A stretch of DNA of 64,000 bases from NCBI GenBank assembly GCA_963920525.1, contig OY986438.1:81331177-81395176 (forward strand), written 5' to 3'. A program made the translations under genes and the position numbers. The notes beneath the pieces are model-generated. The model saw only the letters and a program-made list of their open reading frames with translations. It searched no databases and had not been told where the DNA came from. This document shows, piece by piece, positions 45,221 to 56,645 of the stretch (position 1 is its first letter; each line of letters starts with the position of its first letter). Source of the DNA: Dichetophora obliterata. Its lineage: Eukaryota > Arthropoda > Insecta > Diptera > Sciomyzidae.

Positions 45221-46074
45221 TCACTTGTTGTGTCGGGCTGAAGGCGTGAAATGAAAACCTTTTTTTCTCGACAACGCTCTTAAATTTAATGAACTATTGC
45301 GCTCATTAGTTTTGTCATTTCTAGCCGGGGGAGAAACGGATGGAGGAGATGGAATAATAACTATATTATCCATACTCACTGGCGTAAACACTGGTTTAGC
45401 CGAGATCTGCTTCGTTTCTAAAGTGGCTGAAAGCGCCATGCGCCGCTTATTATTTTTATTTTTAGAAGTATTTCTCTTTTTCTTCGAAATATTAAGGTCT
45501 TTTTTAGATGAAATTATTTGAGTCTCAGAAGAAGAGGCTGGAAGAGTCTGAGACAATGCGGTCGAAATAATTACCGATGAAGACTTTTCATCATAAATGC
45601 TAGTAATGGATGAGGTGCTTACTTCATTAAAAATGTAACAATTTCTTTAAAATTGTTATTTAAAGCGTTAAGACTATCACCGAAAAGCTTAATTTTTGAG
45701 AAAAACTCATCTGGTGAAAGAACCCTACACGAAGCACAATACCAGCGAAGACCTGATCGTGGTGAGATTAAATCATCAAGACACGACTTAGAGATCCCAG
45801 CACATGAAGTATGGAACAAACGCCCACATGGGCCAGAATAACTAAACATATGGCTCAGAATGTTTTGACTTTTGCAAAGCTCGTCTAAAGAACACGCAGC
45901 AAAATTTTCTAAGGAAAAATATTCCATAGCGAAAAAAACAAAGTTAAAAGTTTTATGTGAGCAAAAATAATGTCCACTAAGTGCTAATGGGTTAATAACG
46001 CACAAAGAGGAACGCAAAAAAAAAGAAAGAAAGAAGTATATAAGCAGCAGCTTAGCTATCAATCTATGAACCAC
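45221..46074 (-). pseudogene. ORF1 of copy B, PHD-finger protein
   Basis: The frame from 45924 (MEYFSLENFAACSLDELC) contains the finger GPCGRLFHTSCAGISKSC and RWYCASC, here with the last Cys intact but the first CSG Cys changed to Tyr. A frameshift at about 45630 is followed by ASSSETQIISSKK, KKKRNTSKNKNNKRR, SLNLRALSRKK, and VFISRLQPDTTSDIV in a neighbouring frame, absent from copy A. The finger plus basic region and a C-terminal domain suggests an RNA-binding Gag-like ORF1. Confidence 0.75.
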
Positions 46075-46443
46075 TATTAACGATAAACAAAACGATATAT
46101 GTACTACAATAAAACATTAAAAAAGTTTACTACACCATGAAAACATTAACGTCACCTTAATAGTAGGAAAAATAGTTTTCAATCAAAAAATTAAATAAAA
46201 ATACAGCACACACTGAGATTAATAACTGATATACACAAATTAAAATAAAAAACAACGCAAGACAAACGACTGTTACCGGCTAAAAGACGAGATCAACTTC
46301 TAGTCCGGAAAATAAATTTTACATAATCAGCCTAAAACTGTGGGATAGCTTTTAATTTTAAACTAAAAATTCCATTTAAATACGACAAAAACAAAGAAGC
46401 AGCTAGTTTAGATCCCTGACTTTCCTACTAAAATTGTTATTAA

Positions 46444-47840
46444 CACTAGAACTACCAAGCGGTCAAAATGACCGGTTGCATCAATTCATCATAACATTTT
46501 GTCTATATATAAAGATTAATTTTTTGTAAAAATAATACGTATTTTTCTAAATTTATGTAAGCTTTAATATTTCAAATTGTTAGATTCGTGCGCTTTTATT
46601 TTATAGAGATAAGTATGTGGTAAACCTAAATATACCAACTGGTCATTTTGACCGTCATAAAAAACATAAGTGGAGTTCACGATTGCTTGTGCAAATGCAA
46701 AAAAAAAAATACGCATTTGTAACACACTGTAACACTTAGAGCATATACAATAGCTAAAGCACATTTTTTACTCTGAATATAAAAAGTATATACTTTTTAC
46801 TCTCTCCGAATATAAGAATTCTGTGCTTTGTACATAATTTGTATTTCTGCGTCTATGTAATTTCATTTTCTTGTTGGTGCATTTTGTGTTGAATCGAAAT
46901 ACCTTTACATTGCATTTATTATGTGAACAATTTTTTTGGCATATATTTTTTTTTATAACTTAGAATTATTGCTAACATTGTAAGTTAATTGCGAACAATT
47001 ATTTTAATAATAAGAAAAAATATATTAAAGGCGTCTGGAAGACATAACATATATATGTGTAGGCATTTGCGATATCGGTGAAGGTGATTTTCGTCGGCAA
47101 GCAGATATTTTAGAGGACCAATTTGAAAAACAAAAAGTATTAGTATCCTCAGAGAGCGCTGGTGAAGAAGAGAACATCCTCAATTTGCGTTGACCTTTAA
47201 AAAACGATATGTTACCTCTATATTCATCTGTAATTTATAGAGCAAATAATGCTACATTCTCAGTATATCAAAGTAAGCCAACGAAAAAGGTCCTTGTGCT
47301 GGGCACAAAACCTAATTCGTTAAAAATTATTACCAATTAAAAGCATGGATTTCGTTAATGAAACAAGTAGAGAAAATATATCAAGAAAATATTTCCTGTT
47401 TCAATTAGCAAAAGAACTTTCAAAAAAATATGAAGATACATCTGAACCCGGAAACTCAACCGATTTCTTGACGAGCCCTGAAGGTTCTAATATACGAAAA
47501 ACTTGGCAAATAGGTTTATGCAATGAAAATAAAACCAACAATATCAAATCTGGTTGTAGAAAACATGTTTGTGGTAAATGTTTTTATAAAAAAATCTCTA
47601 TTGTAAAAATTGCGGCAGTCGAAATTCTTTAACCTAAACAAAAATAAATAATTTCACTTCTGTTTATATAATTATATATACTATGCACTTTCAATATATA
47701 ATATATTTTAATTTTGTTAAAAACTAATTAATCTTATAAAAAATTTTCAAATTTTATTATTTTTCCAACTTAATATCAAACCGGTCACTTTGACCGGGTG
47801 AGTACAAATAGGTATATAACAAATGTTGGTAGTTCTAGTG
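46444..47840 (+). mobile_element. piggyBac-like element, internally deleted
   Basis: TTAA at 46440-46443 and 47841-47844 flank perfect inverted ends CACTAGAACTACCAA. Subterminal GGTCAAAATGACCGG (left) and CCGGTCACTTTGACCGG (right) are themselves palindromic and typical of one insect piggyBac group. 1397 bp, encoding only pieces of the transposase. Confidence 0.93.
47055..47632 (+). pseudogene. piggyBac transposase remnant
   Basis: The frame at about 47063-47190 has an acidic N-terminal-type segment (ILEDQFEKQKVLVSSES). Bases 47230-47340 read SVYQSKPTKKVLVLGTKPNS, from the middle of the catalytic region, with a stop after NSLKIITN. The frame from 47345 gives NETSRENISRKYFLFQLAKE and the C-terminal Cys-rich finger (GLCNENKT, GCRKHVCGKC). 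The DDD core and most of the protein are deleted. Non-functional, but the C-terminal finger that binds the ends is nearly whole. Confidence 0.8.
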
Positions 47841-47844
47841 TTAA

Positions 47845-48250
47845 AGAGGTTTTTATTTATTAAGTTCTACATATGGGCATTTCCAAACTGGCGTTACGTA
47901 CGATTTGTGCGAAGAAAAATTGATGAAGAAAAATGAAAATGTCTAATTTTTAATGAGGCTTATTAAAATTTGAGTAGTTATTAAGTAGCACTATATTTAG
48001 TAAAAACAATGACAACAATATATCCTAAGGATTTAAAGATGTAAGCAAAAATATGTGCTGGCGTTACGTTACAAAAAACGGAAGTGATTTTTGACTCGAA
48101 TTACAAAATTTGCAAAACACTCTGAATTGGGCAAGACTTTTTGTATACATCTCTCCTAGAATGTTTTGAAATAACATAAGTTTATTTTCCAAATGACCAA
48201 GTTTTAAAATCTTCTGTTTTTTTTAATTAGGCTTTTTGGTTTGGCGTTGC
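47845..48250. other. Spacer with repeated CTGGCGTTACGT words
   Basis: CTGGCGTTACGTACGAT (47890), CTGGCGTTACGTTACAA (48059) and TTTGGCGTTGCGTTTTT (48239) recur at about 170-180 bp spacing, perhaps a diverged tandem array. No gene. Confidence 0.45.
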
Positions 48251-51200
48251 GTTTTTTTTTTTTTAGACTGAACCAACGCTCAGGGGATGCCCCCTATAAA
48301 TGCATAAGCATTGTGTTGATTCGAAAGATAGGTAATAGTTAGTTGGAGGGTGGATAGACGGAGTAGTATCGGTGAAGATTTGTTTTAAATTTGCACAGCT
48401 TAAAACTGCCGGGAAATACGCTCGCAGGGAGACTATTCCACAACCTTACCGTGCGACTAAAAAACGAATTCTCTAAAACGACTAAAACGAAGAGAGTTGA
48501 GAGTGGATGAAATACTTTCATCCCCTATCAAATACATCACACGACGTTGAATTCGATCCAGAAGCTCTAAATAATATCTTGAAGCCCCTGCCCAAATGTG
48601 CGAATTGTACTCCATTTTCGGCCTAATATATGAGGTGTAGATCATGCGAAGATCAGCTGAAGTGAAATATTTTTTGCACCGTTTTAAAAAACCTAGGCAC
48701 TTGGCCGCTTCTTTCGACACATCGAAAATATGATCATTCCAACGAAGATCACATTGGATCGATATGCCCAGAACGTCAAGAGCGGCTGATTCCACAAGAT
48801 CCACACCATTCATATAGAGGGGAGCTAATGGGCAATCCATCCTCCTGTGGGTTAACAGGCAGCACTGGGTCTTGCTTGCATTGAAATCTACTCTATTAGC
48901 AAGACCCCACTCGGAGATTTTTTGTAGATCATTTAGGAGTGTGTCATTCATAGTTTGCCTTTTTCTCTCAATCTCCATAGAGCTTGGGCGTTTTTTGAAT
49001 GAATATGAATGACAAATGCTGCTGTCGTCCGCAAACGAATGTATTGGGTTATGCGTCAACGACAGAAGGTCGTTGATAAAAACCAGAAACAAGGTTAGCG
49101 ATAGGACTGAACCCTGTGGTACTCCTGCGTTGATGGCGTGCTTCTCGGACGAAATACCGTCAACTAAAACCATATGCACCAAGTTTTGACACGAGCGCTT
49201 TATGCCACACTCGGTCAAATGCTTTTGAAATATCAAGAGCAACAACCCTGCTCTCACCGAAAAAGTGAACGCATTGGTTCCATTCTTCAGTTAAGAACGC
49301 CATAAGATCACCAGTAGAGCGAGCCCTACGGAAACCATATTGACGATCACTAAGCAGTTGGTTGAGCTCCAGATAGTTAATGATATTAAAGTTTATTATG
49401 CTTTCCATAACTTTGGAAAGCGTAGAGCATATCGTAATGGGTCGGTAGTTTGCAGGGTTCGTGGCATCGCCCTTTTTAGGTACCGGCTGGACATTTGCCA
49501 CCTTCCAACAAGATGGAAATACTTCTGTTCTGTAGGAGATGTTGAAAAGGTTGCGCAAAGGCCGATCCAGCGAAGAAGCACACATTTTAAGCACAATTGG
49601 CGGTATGCCGTCAGGACCAGAGGCTTTGTTTACGTTGAGATTTGTAAGGACCCTTTTAACTGCTCTCGTTCGAAAGTTTATCTCCTGCATTGCAGAAGAT
49701 CCACCCCCAACAAAGGGCAGTGGCTGATTGCTATCTGAGAGAGTGGAACTTTGGGCAAACAATCTAGCCAATAGGTTCGCTTTATCAGCCGAGTCAGTGA
49801 AGATTTGGTCATCTTTTAAAAGAGTTAGAATCGACGATGATGTCTGATTCTTCACTCTTTTAACAAATGACCAAAAATTTTTGCTCCCTTTGGGGCAGAG
49901 AAGAACCTGTTCTCGAATGCGAGCTTCGTGCAGAAACTTTTCGCGTTTTAAAATTGCATTACAGCCTCAATGCGAAGTCTTTTTGTATTAGTATTCTTGT
50001 TAGAACGCCAATTCTGAAAGGCTTCCTCTTTGGACCTGACTGCAATCCTGCAAGTCTCATTAAACCATGAGTGATCTTTTGGTTTAATGCTTCTCATCTT
50101 ATTGGGAAGGAAAGACCGCATACCCAATAAAATAATTTCTTGTACCATGACAGCCGCGGCATTCACATTTCTATCAGCGAAACATAATTTCCAATTGAAG
50201 CTGCGATAAAAATTATTTAACGCAGTCCAATTTGCCCTTCCATAAAACCACGCAGTCCTCTTCGGGGCTTTAGGCGTAGAGGTGCAGGGGTTAGAATATG
50301 GAAAAACAGCGGAGATGGTACAATGGTCCGAGTTACCAAGAGGTGCGTTGACACTCACATCATATTTGTCATGATGCGAAGTCAGAAATAGGTCAAGGAT
50401 GTTATGGCTATGCATATCACTTTGAGGAAAAAAAGTGGGTTCCTTCACTAGTTGAATCAATTGGTTCGATTCAGCAAATAGCTCAACATATTGCCCAACA
50501 GGTGTCAGTGGGCCCGAGTGACGTAACCAAGCCGGGTTGTGGACATTGAAATCGCCTGCTACAACGATCTCACTGTCAGGAAACAACCCCAAAATGTGCG
50601 TAATTGAATCAGAGAGAGAGTCCAGTTTGTTAAAAGTGGGCTCCCTCCCTAGATTCGGACTTCTATAAATAAAACAAAAATGTAGCAAGTGCGCGCGAAG
50701 CCTGAACCTAACCCACATTGATCTAAACTCTGGATCGGTCACGTTCAGACTCCTCTCACACTGGTACGCCACATCCGTTCTTACAAAAAGCGCGATGCCC
50801 CTATGCAAAGAAAACAATGGCAGTAAGCGATACCCAGGTATATGAAAATCCAGTGGATCTGCATCCTCGGCCACCTGGGTCTCGCTCAGTGCCATTATTT
50901 GAGGCCTATGAAGAGTACAATGTACATAGACCGAGAAAAAATTCGCTCTCAGCCCACGAATATTGCAGAAATCTATGCGAAAATGACCCGACATTTCCGC
51001 ACCATGCAAACATCAAACAAATAAGGGCATATAAGGTGATTAGTTACGGCTGCAAGAGAATTGCACAACATGAGCAATATAAAGAGCACTAAAGCAAGTG
51101 TTATGCCTTTACTTCAGCACAATTCAGCCCACTGTGCAACCCTACCTACAAACGTAACTAATGGGAGAGGATAGCGGAGAAGACGGACACGAAAGTAACA

Positions 51201-51590
51201 ACAATAACTTACACAGCGAGGAGCATAGAAAAGCCCCTCGCGTGGTCAGCAAAAAAAACCGATTCAGTCCAGTGATGTTGATCTGCATCTGGCGGCCCTC
51301 AGCAAAACAGGTTTTGCTGCTGTGATGTTGTTGTTGGTGTTGTTGAAGCTGCTAAGTTGTTGTTGTTAAGTTTATGATTTAATTGCATTCTTTTTCTTTG
51401 TATTTATTTTTCTATCTTTTAGGCACTTATAGTTGAATTTTTTTGTTTATTTTTATTTTAATTAAAGGTCACGGAAACACTTAGTTTTAATACGTTTGAC
51501 ACATTGTCAGCAACAATAAACACACGACGAAACATTTTAAACAAACAATTGAAAACAATTAAATTGCAGTTTAATTGGGTAATAAAGTAA
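48251..51590 (-). mobile_element. CR1/L2/Jockey-type non-LTR retrotransposon, nearly complete
   Basis: Read on the minus strand: a 5' UTR with TTG/CAA-rich DNA (about 51590-51010), one long endonuclease-reverse transcriptase region (51009-48339), a 3' UTR with a small hairpin (GGGGGCATCCCCTGAGC) and a poly(A) tail seen as T-run complement at 48250-48263. No separate ORF1 was found. The clade is not settled. Confidence 0.75.
48339..51009 (-). pseudogene. Endonuclease-reverse transcriptase polyprotein of the minus-strand element
   Basis: From 51009: FCNIRGLRANFFSVYVH, IMALSETQVAED, EIVVAGDFNVHNPAWL, ILDLFLTSHHDKYD, LGNSDHCTISAVF (endonuclease complete), KPKDHSWFNETC. A frameshift near 49950 precedes the reverse transcriptase: NKASGPDGIPPIVLKMC, NYRPITICSTLSKVMES, QYGFRRARSTGDLMAFL, VALDISKAFDRVWHKAL, a frame change at about 49200, INAGVPQGSVLSLTLFLVF, IHSFADDSSICHS with FADD, and FNASKTQCCLL. 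Another break near 48460 leads to the C-terminal SRTVRLWNSLPASVFPGSF. Only a few breaks, so it is younger than most neighbours. Confidence 0.87.
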
Positions 51591-51635
51591 TTAGGTAGTT
51601 AAGTAACTATGTAATTTAGTAATTAAAATACAAAT

Positions 51636-51925
51636 TTAATATATTGTCCTTTCCTTGCCTCAATCATTTTTTATTATCTTTAGCCAAAGCCGTCCATTTT
51701 TACTAAAACAAAAAAGTTTACGAAACATTTACTAATCATTTACGAATAGAAAAAACTACATTTGTGAAATAGTGCAGAAGATTTTATCATGATGGTTAAT
51801 GAATTTATGTAGAAATTGCTTCAATTAATAAAATTTAAATGATTCTCTTAGATAATATCATCAAATAATAAGTTTTTAATAAGTTTTAATTTTTTGTCAC
51901 GGTAGAATTTTATGCAGAAATGCCG
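51636..51925. repeat. Dispersed repeat R, copy 2
   Basis: Matches 20836-21116 in the same orientation with indels. Non-coding. It lies directly beyond the 5' end of the minus-strand non-LTR element. Confidence 0.75.
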
Positions 51926-54464
51926 TAATACCTACTGTTTTCCTAGGTTCTAATTAAGCTCGACCTAAAAAGTCTATTCTTTTATTTTATTTTTCGATAG
52001 CTTATGATGTGTTCCCAAAGCGGTTTGGCCGATAACAATTTCATAAAAAAGTTATCGCATACGAAAGGAACATATTTTTATTAACGCACTCGAAACAATC
52101 GTTAAAAATAATCTTAAAACGCGTTTTCTCATAAATCATGTTTTACAAATTAGTCTCCACGATATCTCAAGAACTACTCTTTGGATTGACTTAGATTTTT
52201 TATTTTAAACTAGATAAAATTTATTGGCCTAACTAAATTTAGATAATATTAGCCGGTTTTTAAATTTATTCGAGTTTGAAAATTTTTCGAGAAAAATTTT
52301 TTAATATCGTTCGTAACGAAAAATTTTCTAATATGGTCATGATTCGATACTCGTCACAAAAAATTGTTCTGCCTCTGAATGAATGAAATTTCAGCCCAAT
52401 CGGCTTCATAGACTTTTTTAAAAACCCTTGCCGATTTCGAGAAAATCACTTTTCTATAGACGACATTTTTAATTGTTTTGTAAAATATTACATTTGAAAA
52501 CAATTGAATATAAACATAATTTATATAATTGTATAATAGTATATATTGAAACTAAGTCATTTTTTAAAAATTATAAAATTAGGGCGGGATGTAAGGATGT
52601 CAAATTTTTGAGATTTGTCGATCCCGGGATTTTCAGGTTTTTATTTTTTATTTCAATTTTATTTGCGTTTTTTTTGCCAATTAAAATTTTACTATAGTAC
52701 ATATTCTGTATCAAATTGATATAACAAAGAAGTACAATTTTTACCAATTCAACAACAAAACACCAAACATAAAATTTGACTATCATATATCCTCAGTAAT
52801 TTATAACATAGTTTCTGTAATACATGTGCAAATACATATATTTGGCTTAGCAGTAACTGCCTACATAAAATTATTTTAAATCACAATTTAAACAACAATT
52901 TTTGAAAAATTTTTTTTCAGATTGATTATAGTTCAATTATCCTTTAATTACAACTACAAACTACAAAAGCCAAAATTCGAATAAATAAAAATAAAAAATT
53001 ATTCGAATAAATACAAAATTATTCGAATTTTGGCTCTTGTTGTTTTTTACAAAATAGCTTAAGATTATGAAATAGCTATCCATAAAGTCGGTTTTTAAAA
53101 TTTTTCATTTTTAGATTTTTGGGGATTTTTTCGAAAAAACTGCATACATTTTAATTTTATACCAAATCGAATAGTTTTAGCCTACGGCGTAACAAAAAAC
53201 TTTTATAAATTAGGGCCACCTTCATATACATTTACACAAAAAAAAACAGTACATACATACATTGTATGTATTATAGTATATACTTTAAATTTCCTAAAAT
53301 AGTATACTAACTTCATGGTTAGAAATCTTGAAATAAATTTTAATACAAGTAAAGTACTACAAAGATTTTTAATACAAAAAATATTCAATTTTGTAAAATT
53401 TTTAAAAAGTATTTGTAAAAATTGATTGCAAAAATCGTAAAAATATTTTGTTTAACATTTTAATACAATTCAAATATTAAACGAAATTTTATACCACTGG
53501 AATAAATACGATACTTTGAAAAATATTACATTTTATATTTAGGACATTCTGTATTATATTTCAATTAAATTTTGTATTAAATTTTAATAAAGTTCAAATA
53601 TTACAACGATATTTTTTACTCTTTGGAATAAATTTGGTAGTATGGTTAAATTGAATTATCAAAATCAGTATTAAAAATTAATACGATCTTAGCATTCAAT
53701 TTCAGTACATATTCTTATTTAAAATTAATTTTAATATATCTATATAATCTATATAGTTATGTCAGACAAAGTCGTGAAATGTGTTACGAATTCCATAACT
53801 CAAGAATGAAGCGTCCGATTTGCTTCGGGATTTTTTTGTTGTGTTTGTAATTATAAGGACAAGCTTTGTAAAAGAGAAAATTTGGTGTTTAAAAAAATCT
53901 ATCAAGCCGATTGGGCTAAAATGTCAATACGTTATTCTACAGCAAATGGCCCTAGTAGAAACTAGAATTGGTAATTTTAATATTTTTTCCTATTTCATAC
54001 TTCGATGAAAAAAAAAACCTGATGTTTGTAAATGTCTGCTTAGGAGTTCGCCATTTTTTTCATTTTTTTTTAATAATGTTTAATTCTACTACCAACCCGT
54101 AGAACAAAAATATATTTATTTTGCTTCAAATGACTTTAAGTGTCGTAATCACCCTTGCCAGCAACACAAATTTCTTTGAAGTGTCCACTTTGGACGTAAA
54201 ATACTTTTAAAAAATATTGTAAAATAACATGAAGAAATTTAAATGATTGTATTTTAATTTATTATAATTAAAAATTGCAAAAATAAATATGGAAAATAAG
54301 GCTGGAGAACCAGACTACAGCGCAAATACTTTGAAATAAAATGTAGTTTTATTTGTATGAATTTTCTTTTATATTCCAAATAAATTAGAGGAAACATTTT
54401 TAGAATGCATTACTTTGTTCCGTTAATGAACAACAATTTTTTCAAGTCCTAACTATGAAATAAT
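51926..54464. other. AT-rich interval with an inverted pair and a hairpin
   Basis: AGCCGATTGGGCTRAAAT occurs inverted at 52386-52418 and direct at 53891-53925, with surrounding similarity (TCTATSAAGCC). A 66-bp hairpin GCCAAAATTCGAATAA…TTATTCGAATTTTGGC lies at 52969-53034. Bases 53330-53720 are made of diverged AATACAATTCAAATATT-like words. No gene recognised. Confidence 0.5.
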
Positions 54465-54960
54465 TATTTCATTAGCCGCATCAGAATTCCGTCTATCTAT
54501 TCGACTATCGAAGTATCTAAAAATTATGCGTGTGTATCCAAAGTAGCAACAAAAATATTGCTACAAGGAAAATGTCCAGCTAGAAACAAACTAAATTCGG
54601 CAACTACAAGAAGATACCTGCATAGCTGTAAAATTTGTATCAAATAGAATTTTTATTCTCATTCATAAAATCTACAATATTTCTTTGATTTATTTTAAAT
54701 TTATAAAAAACTGCTAAGCCAATTCTATCTTATTGCTACATGGTTTTTGTTATTCAATAAATATTTCATTATCTGAATCAGAATTCTGTCTTTCTATTCA
54801 GCTAATGAAATATCTAAAAATCTTTCTCTGCAGCAGCAACCAAAATATAGCTACAACAAAATCACAACAAAAATGTCTAGCTGGAAATAAAATAAATTCG
54901 GCAACATGCAAATAAGAAGCTATCAAATTTTATTTTATTTCATAAAATTTGCAATATTTC
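54465..54960. repeat. Diverged direct duplication, period about 298 bp
   Basis: TATTTCATTAGCCGCATCAG, AATTCCGTCTATCTATTC and AAATTCGGCAAC in the first unit correspond to ATTTCATTATCTGAATCAG, AATTCTGTCTTTCTATTC and AAATTCGGCAAC in the second. Non-coding. Confidence 0.65.
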
Positions 54961-56604
54961 TTCAGGTATTCAAATACGAAGAAACAGGCAAATACATTAA
55001 AAAAATACCGATATTTTTGCTCCCTTGTTCACACAGACGAAATGATCAAAAATATAGAAAACAAAATGTAAGCAAACTCGCATTTTTTAAGGGGTATAAA
55101 ATAAATGTCCCATCAAAATATCCTGTTCTGTCGATGGATGGCTTATGTCAGCGAGTAAAAACTAACGAGCGACGAGTGAAACCTCTTATAATAGGTCTGT
55201 TCCCGTATTCGATTCAAGTAGCTTGAAAGCTTTATTTTGAAGCTCGAGAGAGAGGAATTGCATGCAAAATGACAATCTCTAATCTATTACAATTAATTGA
55301 AGTTAGTACGGGAGCAGACATAATATATACTCATTGCTTGAAGTTAGTACGGAAACTGACTTTATATGTCATACACTTTCTGACAACATTTGACATAAGT
55401 CCGCCGCTCTTATTTAGGGATGACTATTTAGCGTTAACGAAAAACGGCTGGCAATGCGCCGCTCAACGATCTTGTTTAGGTTTCAACGTATCCCAGTTTA
55501 CCCTTCTTTAATGTTCACCTGTGATTACTTCATACTTTTTTACTATCCATCGGTTCTAAATTTTGTTTTTATTTATCGTTTTGGCCAATTAGGATAATAC
55601 GTTGTTCCTTTGTTCCACTTAAAGTTAGCTGCAATCCAACACAAACAAAGTTAGCTCGAGAACAATTCCTGGAAAAGGGGAACAATGTGCGGGAAAGAAA
55701 GAAACCGAGGCTCGCTTAAGATCACTTCAATATTCAGCGAGCGCAGAATACAAGTAAACAACAACAGCAATTCGACTAGCTCACCATCTGTTTTGACGGT
55801 TACAAATTGGCCGAATATGCTTTGCGGATTCGGTCCTAACAATGTGTAAAATAAATACCTTCTTCCACATGTATTACACCCCCCAGTCATAGTGTGAAGA
55901 GTGGCCATAAAAAATGCTTCAGGTGACAGTTTTTAACACCATAACTTAAGTAAGTGGCGGTCGATAGACTCAGAACACAACAAAGGCAACAACAATGGAT
56001 GGCTAATAAGGTTCAATTGATTCGAGAACAACGTCGGAATTTTGGAGTAGCATGTGTTTTTGGGCCTAATTGAAAAATTTATTGATTGCATCAAAAATTT
56101 TAATGATCATTTCTTAAAAGAGTTGGGCAGCGTTTATGCGAAGCTATTGTTTAAGACGTATCGACTGATCGATCGATTGTTAAAGGTTTTAAGCACGTGT
56201 CAGCTTATCTTCAAAAATTAATTCTTATATGCTTAAAATTTTTTTTATTGTTTCTAAGAAGTTCTCTATTCTTAGAACATTTGCTTGATGCATGAATTAT
56301 GTTCAGTACCAGGTGTATTCTGTAAAATTGTGATTTTTGAAAAATCTTGAGGTGAAGCGTTTCACCAAAAGATTCTTTCCGTTTTTATGTATAAACATCA
56401 ACAAATATCGGAGGCTCCTAAGTCAGCAAGAAACTAAAATATTCATCGAATCCAAATTTATTATTCATCGCAAATATGGAGATAAGAGTCGCAGTTTCGA
56501 CAGATGTAGTAGCCACGGTTGCCATGTCGACGTATTTTAAAAGATATGGCCGTTCGCGTTTCTTGCAATGAATTGAAAAATGCCAAAAAACTACTAAATA
56601 CCCA
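54961..56604. other. Interval with no recognised gene
   Basis: Open frames at 54906-55226 (106 codons) and on the minus strand at 55651-55908 (85 codons) have no known domain. Bases 55600-55900 are less AT-rich. GGTGAAGCGTTTCACC at 56350-56365 is a perfect-looking 16-bp near-palindrome related to the motifs at 61954 and 62280. Confidence 0.3.
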
Positions 56605-56645
56605 TTAACACTGGATAACCAATCATATATCAAATACGTTATAAC

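Larger units (their letters stand above)
42618..46286 (-). mobile_element. CR1-type non-LTR retrotransposon, copy B (inverted relative to copy A)
   Basis: The 5' end lies at 46286 (CTTTTAGCCGGTAACAG in minus-strand sense) and the poly(A) tail at 42618-42629. It shares UTRs, ORF1 and ORF2 with copy A. It has private internal deletions: within the endonuclease at about 44919 and 44842, and about 0.5 kb between endonuclease and reverse transcriptase at about 44512. It lacks the MITE present in copy A. Confidence 0.85.

Noticed and set aside
54906..55226. 106-codon ORF
   Set aside because: No recognisable domain or codon bias beyond AT content, and it starts in a diverged repeat. Kept only as unassigned sequence.
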